Shown piece by piece: positions 6,408 through 13,947 of a DNA stretch of 24,311 nucleotides. The stretch spans positions 1 through 24,311 of the forward strand of contig JBCCQH010000115.1 in assembly GCA_039024435.1 (NCBI GenBank). The letters run 5' to 3'. A model generated the notes under the pieces. That model made no database searches, was not told where the DNA came from, and saw nothing but the letters and a program-made list of their open reading frames with translations. This DNA comes from JBCCQH01 sp039024435. GTDB taxonomy: Bacteria > Bacteroidota > Bacteroidia > J057 > JADKCL01. How positions within the stretch are numbered: the stretch's first letter is position 1; each line of letters begins with the position of its first letter. The translations under genes and the position numbers were made by a program.

Positions 6408-7898
6408 ATGCTATATCGATCAACAGATTGGGACCGGGAATCCAAAGAAAAGGGCAACGCGGCCAAACCAAGTCACAAATGGCGACCGCCCGAAAGACGG
6501 GATTACGCACGTATCCTCCATTCTCCTTGCTTCCGCCGACTCCAAGGCAAAACCCAGGTATTTCCAAATCATGAATCTGATTTCTTCCGGAACCGCCTGA
6601 CCCACTCCTTGGAAGTTGCGCAAGTCGCCCGATCAATCGCTGACAAGCTCAATGCTTCTGAGGATTTTTTTCACAAACACGGACCGATAAAAACCAGTAT
6701 TGTAGAACTGGCCGGACTGGCCCACGATCTTGGGCATCCTCCGTTTGGGCACAATGGAGAGTACGCCCTTAACAAATGCATGCTGAAATACGGGGGATTT
6801 GAAGGGAATGCCCAGACGCTCCGTCTGGTAGCGCGAATTGAGAAAAAAGCCAAGGAAATCGGAGAAAAGATCAATGCGGTGGGCATCCAGGGTGCTGCCA
6901 GCACAGCCAAAGACAAACGGTTTGGGCTGAATCTGACCTATCGTTCGCTGGCCGCCGTGCTGAAGTACGATAAAGTTATCGAGCCCGACCCTGACGAGGA
7001 ACAAGGACTGGTAAAGGGCTACTACGAATCTGAACGAGAGCTGGTCAAAAAGATCAAGGACAATGTCACGGGGATCAAAAACTTTGCGGAAGAACACCCG
7101 GAAATCGAATTCAAAACGCTGGAATGCGCCATTATGGATGTCGCGGACGACATTGCCTATTCAACTTTTGACCTGGAAGATGCTTTTAAATCTGGCTTCC
7201 TCTCACCCCTGGATATGGTTTCTGCCTCAGACTCATTGCTCGAAGCCATCCGCAAGGATGTAATTCGCGGTATGCCGTCTGCAAAAGCAAACAAGTACAG
7301 CATTGCGTACATCGAGAAGAAATTGTTCGAAATTTTCATTGAAAACTTCCGAACGGGACTGGATTCCATCCACGCCAACCTCCCTCCAGACGCGTTGAGC
7401 AACGACGAGAAAGCGCGCTACGATATCGCAACCATACTGGCCGGCGGGAACAACATCATTCGGACCATTGGGCAAGATGGATATCTCCGAACAGAGTTAT
7501 CTTCGAAGCTGATCGAGCAATTCATCAGCGGTGTCCAGTTCATTCCCAACGAGAAATTTCCTGCTTTGTCAACGGTGAAACTTGTCGAACCAATCTGGGA
7601 AAAGGTAGAAATCGTCAAGAAATTTGTGTTCAATTCAATCATCATGGATTCCAAACTTCAGGTTCCGGAGTACCGGGGTTCGGACATTGTGGTCGACATA
7701 TTCAAAGCCCTTAGCGAAAAAGGCGGTGAACGGCTGCTTCCCCGCGACTACCGCTTGCTGTACGATTCAGTCAATAAAAATCAGAAAAAACGGGTCATCT
7801 GCGACTTCATCGCGGGGATGACCGACCGGTACGTGATGGAGTTTTACGGCAGGCTGTATTCCGAAAATCCGCAAACGGTCTTTAAACCTTTGAGTTGA
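6408..7898 (+). CDS. dgt: dGTPase-like deoxynucleoside triphosphate triphosphohydrolase (HD domain)
   Basis: The 496-residue product has the length of the long bacterial dGTPases. By family it converts dGTP, or other dNTPs, to the deoxynucleoside and triphosphate. The HD metal site is complete: H66 in NRLTHSLEVAQ, H106-D107 in AHDLGHPPFGHNGE, and the distal Asp in DVADDIAYS (about 247). N-terminal RRDYARILHSPCFRRLQGKTQV (28-49) is the typical segment preceding the site. I use the ATG at 6408; an upstream TTG at 6375 would run through the palindrome. Hand-counted GC is 28 of 60 in 7081-7140, against 45 of 60 in 8041-8100 of the next gene, suggesting a foreign origin. Some dGTPases protect against phages by draining dNTPs, but nothing here proves that role. 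Confidence 0.9.
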   Translation: MLYRSTDWDRESKEKGNAAKPSHKWRPPERRDYARILHSPCFRRLQGKTQVFPNHESDFFRNRLTHSLEVAQVARSIADKLNASEDFFHKHGPIKTSIVELAGLAHDLGHPPFGHNGEYALNKCMLKYGGFEGNAQTLRLVARIEKKAKEIGEKINAVGIQGAASTAKDKRFGLNLTYRSLAAVLKYDKVIEPDPDEEQGLVKGYYESERELVKKIKDNVTGIKNFAEEHPEIEFKTLECAIMDVADDIAYSTFDLEDAFKSGFLSPLDMVSASDSLLEAIRKDVIRGMPSAKANKYSIAYIEKKLFEIFIENFRTGLDSIHANLPPDALSNDEKARYDIATILAGGNNIIRTIGQDGYLRTELSSKLIEQFISGVQFIPNEKFPALSTVKLVEPIWEKVEIVKKFVFNSIIMDSKLQVPEYRGSDIVVDIFKALSEKGGERLLPRDYRLLYDSVNKNQKKRVICDFIAGMTDRYVMEFYGRLYSENPQTVFKPLS

Positions 7899-7919
7899 GA
7901 ACACCGAGGAATCTTTTCG

Positions 7920-7945
7920 TTATTCGGCCCTGCTGGGCTGAATAA
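7920..7945 (+). terminator. Hairpin downstream of the dGTPase gene
   Basis: TTATTCGGCCC (7920-7930), loop TGCT and GGGCTGAATAA (7935-7945) form an 11-pair stem with one G-T pair. It starts 22 bases after the dGTPase stop. No good T-run follows on the plus strand, so it may be a terminator, a transcript-stabilising hairpin, or both. Confidence 0.35.
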
Positions 7946-7977
7946 AGTAAAGTTTCGGCGCTATCTTTCCTTTTCCC

Positions 7978-8514
7978 ATGCAAAACCCGGTATCCATCCA
8001 TACCTTGCGCCAGCAACTCCCCCACAGCAACGGTGCCGAGCGCCAGGCCTGGGCCGAACGGCTCATCGCTGCCCCCACCGATCTGCGGCCCCTCCTGGAG
8101 CTCCTGCGCGCGGAACGCCCCGTGGCCAGCCGCACCGCCTGGCTCATCAGCGACCTCGCCGATTTGGCTCCCGCACGGGTACTGCCGCTGCTGCCGGAAA
8201 TATTGGCCCACCGCCAGACCCTCGATGTCCCCGGCCTGGAACGCTCCCTCGCAAAATGGTGGCACCTCTGCGGCATCCCCGAACTCAACCTGGGAGAAGC
8301 CACCGACCTCCTCTTCCAATGGCTCGCCGATCCCAAATTGAATGTCTCCACCAAGCACCACTGCCTCGAAGCCCTGCTCCCGCTCATGGACCACTATCCC
8401 GAACTCCGCCCGGAATTTATCCTGATCCTCGAAGCGGTCATGGATGAACACAGTGCGGCCTTTCGCAAAAAAGCCCAAAAGGTCCTCGCCCAACGGCAAA
8501 GCCCGGGTCCTTGA
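7978..8514 (+). CDS. Helical protein of unknown function (HEAT-like)
   Basis: The 178-residue product is soluble and rich in Leu, Ala and helix formers. Pairs of amphipathic helices such as LRPLLELLRAERPVASRTAWLISDLADLAP and HHCLEALLPLMDHYPELRPEFILILEAV recall HEAT/ARM-type repeats, but no catalytic motif is visible. I do not assign a function. It starts at the ATG at 7978, with TATCTTTC (7962-7969) just upstream as a possible but imperfect -7 element. It is convergent with ppk1, whose stop lies 45 bases away. The gene is markedly more GC-rich than the preceding dGTPase, in line with the rest of the chromosome. Confidence 0.7.
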   Translation: MQNPVSIHTLRQQLPHSNGAERQAWAERLIAAPTDLRPLLELLRAERPVASRTAWLISDLADLAPARVLPLLPEILAHRQTLDVPGLERSLAKWWHLCGIPELNLGEATDLLFQWLADPKLNVSTKHHCLEALLPLMDHYPELRPEFILILEAVMDEHSAAFRKKAQKVLAQRQSPGP

Positions 8515-8559
8515 TGCAGGGCAAAATTGCTCGGAGAAATTTTTCGGCCTGGCGTGAAT

Positions 8560-10599
8560 TCAAACTGCCCCCTGGCCCTGAGGCGCCACTTTCCCCTGCC
8601 CTTCCAGCTTGCGTACCAGGGCAAAGGTCGCTTGCTGGGCGGTCACTTCATTTTCCCCGGAAACAAACGCGTTGATTTGGTCGCCGGCCGCGATCCGTCC
8701 CTTCAGTCCATCGTGGAGCTGGAGATCGATCATGCCCAAAAGGAATGCCCGCACTTCCTCGTCGTCAATTGGAAAGGCCACTTCGATGCGGCGGCTTAGG
8801 TTGCGCCGCATCCAGTCCGCCGAGGCGAGGTAAGTTTCCGGAGCACCAGCGTTGTGAAAATGGTAAAGCCGGGTGTGCTCCAGGAATTGATCGACGACGC
8901 TCACAACCCGGATATTTTCGCGCTGGGCCTCAGTGAGCGGGGTGTAACAGCAAATTCCCCGCACCACCAGATCCACCTTGACGCCCGCATCCGCCGCCTT
9001 GCGCACCCAATCGATCATCTTGAGGTCTTCAAAACTGTTGACCTTGACCGCGATGTAACCCCGCTTGCCCGCTTTGGCCAGTCGGATCTCCCGCTTGATC
9101 ATGGCATTGAAACGGGAACGCAGGGTGAAAGGTGCCACCAACAAGCGCGAAAACGTGGGCCGGTATTCCGGATCGCGCAACACGGCAAATACCTCGCGCA
9201 AATCAGCAGCAAAATCTTCCCGCGCACTCAACAGCGCGTGGTCACAGTAGATTCCCGCGGTTTTTTCGTTGAAATTGCCCGTACCCAAGTAGGAATAAGT
9301 TGCCGTACCGTTGGCCTCTTTTCGATGGATGGCGAAAATCTTTGCGTGGACTTTGAGGGCATTCACGCCGTAAATCACGGTAGCGCCTGCCTGTTCCAGG
9401 CGCTCTCCCCAGTAGATATTGGACTCCTCATCGAAGCGCGCTTGCACCTCGGTGAGTACAAACACCCGCTTGCCGTTTTGCGCCGCGCGCTCTAGTGCCT
9501 GGGCGATTTTTGAATCGCGGGCCACCCGGTACAGCGTAATGTCAATCGCGGTGACCGCCGGATCTTCCGCCGCCCGCCGCAGCATTTCCGAGACGTAGTG
9601 GTATTCCTGGTAGGGAAAACTCAGAAAGACATCCCCCCGACGCAGTTCAGCAAACCAATCCTTACTCGCTTCCAAGCGCCGAGAGGGTACTTTCTGCGGC
9701 TTTGGGTAATACAGGTGCGGCTGATCTTTGGGACCGGGAAAGCCGAAAAAATCGTAAAAATTGTGGTAGCGCCCCCCGGGAATCAGGCCCGCCATGTCGA
9801 CTTTGATCTTTTTGCGCAACGCGTCGATGTCGCGAAACGGGATGTCCCCGTCAAACAGCAACCGCGCGGGCATGCCCGATTCGCGCTTGCGGATGCTCTT
9901 GCGGATCTTTTTGACGATGTCCTGGTCTTGCTCCTCATCGATGTACAACTCGGCGTCCCGGGAAATCTTGACCGCATACACCCGCTCAATTCCCGGCACA
10001 AACTTCTCCAAGTTGTGCCGCACGATGTCGTCGAGTTGTACCACACGCTGCTCTTTCCCCGGGGTCGGCAGGACAATGAATCGCCCGAAACGCGCGTAGT
10101 CCAACTGCAAGATGTACCGCTTCCCACCCCCAATGAGGTAGAGGTAGACTGCCTGATTTTTCAATTCCAGGCGCTCAGTCTCCGAAATCTCCCACCTGCG
10201 CAAGTTGCCGTGGAGGTGAGCGTCGTAGTGTTCCGCCATCCGCTTTTGGTCCGACTCGGTAAACTCGTCGCGCAGCAGATGGATACCTTCCTGGGCCATC
10301 GCCGGCAGAATTTCTCCGAAAAATATCGCCCCCAGCCGTTCCTGTTGGGCCCCGACCGTGAGGTTGATCTGGTCCAATATATAGGAGGGGCGGTAGCCAA
10401 ACTTGTTTGCCTTGTCGCCGTGGTAGCGCTGAGAAAACCGGTGGCTGGCCACCCGGACCTTGTAGAACTCTTCGAGATTGGAGGAAAAGATCGCCACAAA
10501 TTTGAGGCGTTCCATCAGGGGAACCGCAGGATTGGCCGCTTCTTGCAGGATGCGTTCATTGAAGGACAACCAACTGAGGTCACGGTCGAGGTAATTCAT
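8560..10599 (-). CDS. ppk1: Polyphosphate kinase 1
   Basis: The 679-residue product reversibly polymerises the terminal phosphate of ATP into inorganic polyphosphate. The N-terminal domain opens with YLDRDLSWLSFNERILQEA, typical of PPK1, followed by NLEEFYKVRVA. The two catalytic histidines of the phospholipase D-like C-terminal domains are present: H418 in LKVHAKIFAIHRK (the autophosphorylated His) and H575 in FLEHTRLYHFHN. GTGNFNEKTAGIYCDHALL and LASADWMRRNLSRRIEVAFPI are further family blocks. I start at the ATG at 10599 (MNYLDRD); ten extra codons are open upstream but do not look conserved. The calcineurin-type phosphoesterase lies 157 bases upstream on the same strand. Length and motifs indicate an intact enzyme. 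Confidence 0.96.
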   Translation of the reverse strand: MNYLDRDLSWLSFNERILQEAANPAVPLMERLKFVAIFSSNLEEFYKVRVASHRFSQRYHGDKANKFGYRPSYILDQINLTVGAQQERLGAIFFGEILPAMAQEGIHLLRDEFTESDQKRMAEHYDAHLHGNLRRWEISETERLELKNQAVYLYLIGGGKRYILQLDYARFGRFIVLPTPGKEQRVVQLDDIVRHNLEKFVPGIERVYAVKISRDAELYIDEEQDQDIVKKIRKSIRKRESGMPARLLFDGDIPFRDIDALRKKIKVDMAGLIPGGRYHNFYDFFGFPGPKDQPHLYYPKPQKVPSRRLEASKDWFAELRRGDVFLSFPYQEYHYVSEMLRRAAEDPAVTAIDITLYRVARDSKIAQALERAAQNGKRVFVLTEVQARFDEESNIYWGERLEQAGATVIYGVNALKVHAKIFAIHRKEANGTATYSYLGTGNFNEKTAGIYCDHALLSAREDFAADLREVFAVLRDPEYRPTFSRLLVAPFTLRSRFNAMIKREIRLAKAGKRGYIAVKVNSFEDLKMIDWVRKAADAGVKVDLVVRGICCYTPLTEAQRENIRVVSVVDQFLEHTRLYHFHNAGAPETYLASADWMRRNLSRRIEVAFPIDDEEVRAFLLGMIDLQLHDGLKGRIAAGDQINAFVSGENEVTAQQATFALVRKLEGQGKVAPQGQGAV

Positions 10600-10746
10600 A
10601 CGCTGGGGATTATCGATTCGGGGTTGCACCGCAGTATACCGCGCACCCGTGGGGAAGTTAGAAAAGTCTCCGCTGAATTTCGCTCTTCAGTGGACAATTT
10701 TTCCCGGGCAATGTCTACCGGACCGCCCTCCCGGTGACCACTCCGC

Positions 10747-10768
10747 AAAAAACCGCTTAAAACGGCTT
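10747..10768 (-). terminator. Candidate terminator overlapping the phosphoesterase stop codon
   Basis: On the minus strand AAGCCG, loop TTTTAAG and CGGTTT form a six-pair stem with one G-T pair, followed by further T. The TAA stop (10759-10757) of the phosphoesterase lies in the loop. The stem is short, so it may be leaky and allow read-through to ppk1. Confidence 0.35.
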
Positions 10769-11305
10769 TGCCCACTCTTTCCGGGCCATGATCGCCTTCA
10801 CCTCGGCGTAGCTGATGGGGCGATAGTTATGGCAATCCACTCCGGCGTCGAAGGACAGTGAAGTGATGTCGTCCGGCAGCGTCCCGTGGGAATGCCCGTA
10901 CAAATGCCAGGATCCGTGGTGGCTGGCATTCCAGACCCGCATCGCGTAGTGCAGCAAGACGATCAGCCGCTTGCCCCGGTGCGCATCGGGGTCCTTCACG
11001 GTCAATTCGTGGTAGTGCCGAACCCACTCAAAACGGTCCGACAAAGCGAGGGCCGAAGCTTCGTGGTTGCCGATGATCAGGTGGATGCGCCCGTTCAGTC
11101 GGTCCAGGATTTTGCTCAATTGGCCGGGGGCGCACAGCCCAAAATCACCGATGTGATACACCGGATCTACCGGTCCCACAACTGAATTCCAGTTTTCGAT
11201 CAATGCCTCGTCCATCTCCGCCACGCTGGCGTAGGGGCGTTCAGTGTACTTGATGATGTTGCGGTGGCCGAAGTGCGTGTCGGCAGTGAACCAAATAGTA
11301 TCCAT
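10757..11305 (-). CDS. Calcineurin-like metallophosphoesterase
   Basis: The 182-residue single-domain enzyme carries all metal-binding motifs of the family in order: D9-x-H11 with H14 (ADTHFGH), G53-D54 (HIGDFG), G79-N80-H81-E82 (IGNHE), a histidine in VLLHYAM, and GHSHG near residue 137. A two-metal phosphodiesterase or phosphatase activity is expected; the substrate is unknown. The compact size and the DTHFGHxNI start resemble a bacterial and phage subfamily with no firm physiological role. The start is the ATG at 11305. It lies upstream of ppk1 on the same strand with a weak terminator hairpin at its stop, so partial cotranscription is possible. Confidence 0.88.
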   Translation of the reverse strand: MDTIWFTADTHFGHRNIIKYTERPYASVAEMDEALIENWNSVVGPVDPVYHIGDFGLCAPGQLSKILDRLNGRIHLIIGNHEASALALSDRFEWVRHYHELTVKDPDAHRGKRLIVLLHYAMRVWNASHHGSWHLYGHSHGTLPDDITSLSFDAGVDCHNYRPISYAEVKAIMARKEWAKPF

Positions 11306-11542
11306 TTTCTTTGGTTTGGTTTGCGGGGTTTCATCAACCCGATGTTATGAATATAGTTTGCGCCGTGAAAATATCAATCCGCGCCGTAGCTTTTGCCTTT
11401 TTCCCGCTGAACCGCCGAAATCCAGGCTTGAACCTCCTGAACGCTTGCGGACTTGGGTTTTCTGACTTCGGATTCAGTTTTACAGGTGAGGGATCCGAAA
11501 CGGCAAACCTGCTCTCATCTCGCCGAACCTTATCCACATCGA

Positions 11543-11573
11543 TTGAATATCCCCGCCCCCCTCGATATATTTG
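11543..11573 (+). promoter_or_regulatory. Bacteroidota-type promoter of the small protein / PhnP-like operon
   Basis: TTG (11543-11545) and a perfect TATATTTG (11566-11573) are 20 bases apart. The predicted transcript starts near 11578-11580, leaving a leader of about 20 bases before the TTG start codon at 11601. The remaining 295-base gap (11306-11600) shows nothing else I can support. Confidence 0.55.
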
Positions 11574-11600
11574 ATCTTTTGACCTCATAAATGACAAACA

Positions 11601-11870
11601 TTGAAACTCACCAAGGCGTTACAAGAGAAGCTAGAAGGCATTTTCAAAGCCCTTGACTACAAGGTGCGCTACGAAAAAGGCAACTTCAAGAGCGGTTATT
11701 GCTTGATCGAAGACCAAAACATCGTGGTCATCAACAAGTTCTACCCGCGGGAAAGCAAGATCGGAACCCTGATTGAGATCTTGCGGACAATTGAAGCGGA
11801 CGTGAACCGCCTGGATTCCGCCCAACTCAAGCTCCTCCGCAAGGTCCAGCAAACTGAGTTACAATTGTGA
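11601..11870 (+). CDS. Small protein of unknown function, TTG start, coupled to PhnP-like gene
   Basis: The 89-residue product reads MKLTKALQEKLEGIFKALDY... and has a soluble alpha/beta look: a helix, a strand pair (YKVRYEKGNFKSGYCLIEDQNIVVINKF), then two helices ending in LLRKVQQTELQL. The start has to be TTG: an in-frame TGA lies two codons upstream (11592-11594) and there is no ATG or GTG near the N-terminus. A nearly ideal promoter ends 28 bases upstream. The stop overlaps the GTG start of the next gene by four bases (GTGA), indicating translational coupling. I know no function; the coupling suggests a link to the hydrolase. Confidence 0.75.
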   Translation: MKLTKALQEKLEGIFKALDYKVRYEKGNFKSGYCLIEDQNIVVINKFYPRESKIGTLIEILRTIEADVNRLDSAQLKLLRKVQQTELQL

Positions 11871-12628
11871 AACTGACTTTTCTCGGAACTGGAACTTCCC
11901 AAGGGGTGCCCGTCATCACCTGCACCTGCGAGGTTTGCCGTTCCCCCGATCCCCGCGACAAGCGCCTGCGCTGCTCGGTCCTCCTGGAGGTCGGGGATAA
12001 GGTTATCGTCATTGATACCGGGCCCGATTTCCGCCAGCAAATGCTGCGGGAGCAAGTCATGCAACTCGACGGCGTGGTCTTCACCCACCCCCACAAAGAC
12101 CACATCGCCGGAATGGATGACGTGCGCGCCTTCAATTTTCGCCAGCGCCGCCCGATGGACATCTACGCCAATGAGCTGACCCTCTCTGCGCTCAAGCGCG
12201 AATACGCCTACGTATTTGCCGAGGACCGCTATCCGGGCATCCCCGACATCCGCGTCCACCTCCTCAATGGTGCCCCCTTCGAAGCCGCCGGGATCGAACT
12301 TATCCCAATTCCCGTCATGCACTACAAGATGCCGGTATTGGGCTTCCGGATCGGCGATCTGGCCTACATCACCGATGCGAATTACATTCCCCCGGAATCC
12401 CTCGCCAAGCTGCACGGCGTCAAGGTTCTCGTCCTGAATGCCCTGCGCAAAACCGAGCACCTCTCCCACTTTAGCTTGAGCCAAGCCATCGCAATGAGCC
12501 GACAGATCGGACCCCAGCACACCTACCTCACCCACATCAGCCACCTCATGGGCCGCCACGCCATCGTTTCGGAGGAGCTCCCCGCCAACGTCACCATCGC
12601 CCACGACGGACTCAGCATCGCACTCTGA
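11867..12628 (+). CDS. MBL-fold metallohydrolase, PhnP-like
   Basis: The 253-residue product has the metallo-beta-lactamase fold. The start MKLTFLGTGTSQGVP is the PhnP-type signature. A Cys cluster (C19, C21, C24, C36) could bind a structural zinc as in PhnP. The catalytic metal motif is H74-P-H76-K-D78-H79, with later ligands in PVMHYK, YITDANY and THISHL. PhnP itself is a cyclic phosphodiesterase of phosphonate breakdown, but no phosphonate genes are here, so the real substrate is open; the wider family is common in Bacteroidota. It starts on GTG at 11867, overlapping the previous stop, which makes re-initiating ribosomes likely. It shares the promoter at 11543. Confidence 0.88.
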   Translation: MKLTFLGTGTSQGVPVITCTCEVCRSPDPRDKRLRCSVLLEVGDKVIVIDTGPDFRQQMLREQVMQLDGVVFTHPHKDHIAGMDDVRAFNFRQRRPMDIYANELTLSALKREYAYVFAEDRYPGIPDIRVHLLNGAPFEAAGIELIPIPVMHYKMPVLGFRIGDLAYITDANYIPPESLAKLHGVKVLVLNALRKTEHLSHFSLSQAIAMSRQIGPQHTYLTHISHLMGRHAIVSEELPANVTIAHDGLSIAL

Positions 12629-12711
12629 GCGTTCCCTTCCGCAAAACTGCCCCGCATGTTTTCCCGCGTCCATCCGCGGTGGGCAGAGCAACATTTTGTA
12701 CCTTTAATCCC

Positions 12712-13920
12712 ATGCCGGAGCCGAAGCCCAAATCCCCCCTGATGGAGCGAATCGGAGTGCGCTATTTTCAGCGTTTGTCCGAGAAGTACCCACACAATTT
12801 TTCTCCGGACGAAATCCACGTCCTCAATCCCCAGGAACGGCAGGAATTGCGGCGCATTCAGCGGAACAACATTCTCCGGGCGGGCCTGGCCGGGGCGATT
12901 TCCGCTGGATTGGGCGTGCTGGCCGGGGTGCTGCTCGAAAAACCAATGCTCGGCCCCTCCCCCAGCGATGTCCCCTTTGACGAACAATTTGGGTACCTTG
13001 CTGCGGTCATGGGCATCTCTACCCTAATCACCCTGATCGAAATCGCTTTCCTCTATCTGGATGCGTTGCGCAGCGTCCATCGGCTGTCGGTTACGGCGGG
13101 ACTGGACCTCTTCCCGGACAATGAAGGCGATGCGGTCATTGCCACCGTGCTGGTCCGCGCCGCCTTGGAATTGCCCAATCCGCCGGACGGCAAAAAAGGG
13201 ATCAATCCCCGCCGAGAAATCTCTAAGGTCCAATTGCTAATTGGGACCTTGGTCTACAAACTCAAGGCGACCGCCACCAACTTCATCGTAAAGGCCCTCG
13301 TGCGGCGGGTCGTGGGGCGCGCGGGTTTCCGGACCTGGATGGAAGTGACTGCTATGCCGGTATTTGCCTTTTGGAATGGGCTGATCGCCTGGTGGGTCAT
13401 GAAACAAGCCCGCATCCGGGCGATGGGACCTTCGGCGGTCAAGGAATACACCGAGGTCATCTTTCGAGAAATGGGCGAAGTCGGCCACCGGGCCCGCGAG
13501 GAATCGTTTCAGGCGGTGGGCAGCGCCATTGTGCGCTCGGTCGACCTGCACCCCAACCTGATTTCTCTCATTGAGGCCCTGGAAGGGCGTTTCGGTAGTC
13601 CGGAAGAGCTTGTGCTCGATGATTCGGCGCTCTTCCTGGAGCACCTGAGCGAACTCAAAGCCAATGAACAGGAGTTTGTATTGCGCATCCTGGCGATGGC
13701 TTCCATCATCGATGGCAAGCTCAAGCGCCGCGAGCGGCAACTGCTCCGGGAAGCCCTGGCCATTTGCGGCTTCCCACCCGAATTGGACCGGATCAACCGC
13801 TGGCGCAAAGCGTTCGTCAAGGGCGATGAATTACCGGAATACCTGATCGTCAACTGCTTACCCGAACGGCTGACGGGTCCTCAACCTTCCCCGGCGCAAC
13901 CGCGCAAAAGGACGATTTAA
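12712..13920 (+). CDS. Membrane protein of unknown function with TerB-like C-terminal part
   Basis: The 402-residue product has a polar N-terminus, two hydrophobic helices at about 54-75 and 94-117, and a third hydrophobic stretch around AMPVFAFWNGLIAWWVM. The C-terminal 120 residues are helical and contain ILAMASIIDGKLKRRERQLLREALAICGF, which resembles the DG-x-E core of TerB-like domains. It may belong to a conserved but uncharacterised family found in Bacteroidota and Leptospira (LBF_2804 type); I am not certain. I start at the ATG at 12712, as an upstream in-frame start (12679) would cover TACCTTTA (12699-12706), a probable -7 element. It is convergent with the Asp-box protein; the stops are 27 bases apart. 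Confidence 0.7.
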   Translation: MPEPKPKSPLMERIGVRYFQRLSEKYPHNFSPDEIHVLNPQERQELRRIQRNNILRAGLAGAISAGLGVLAGVLLEKPMLGPSPSDVPFDEQFGYLAAVMGISTLITLIEIAFLYLDALRSVHRLSVTAGLDLFPDNEGDAVIATVLVRAALELPNPPDGKKGINPRREISKVQLLIGTLVYKLKATATNFIVKALVRRVVGRAGFRTWMEVTAMPVFAFWNGLIAWWVMKQARIRAMGPSAVKEYTEVIFREMGEVGHRAREESFQAVGSAIVRSVDLHPNLISLIEALEGRFGSPEELVLDDSALFLEHLSELKANEQEFVLRILAMASIIDGKLKRRERQLLREALAICGFPPELDRINRWRKAFVKGDELPEYLIVNCLPERLTGPQPSPAQPRKRTI

Positions 13921-13947
13921 GAGGGTCCGACCGGCAACCGCTGGTGC

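Noticed and set aside
11334..11597. Minus-strand frame of 87 codons upstream of the TTG-start gene
   Set aside because: It overlaps a good plus-strand promoter and has a basic, domain-free translation.
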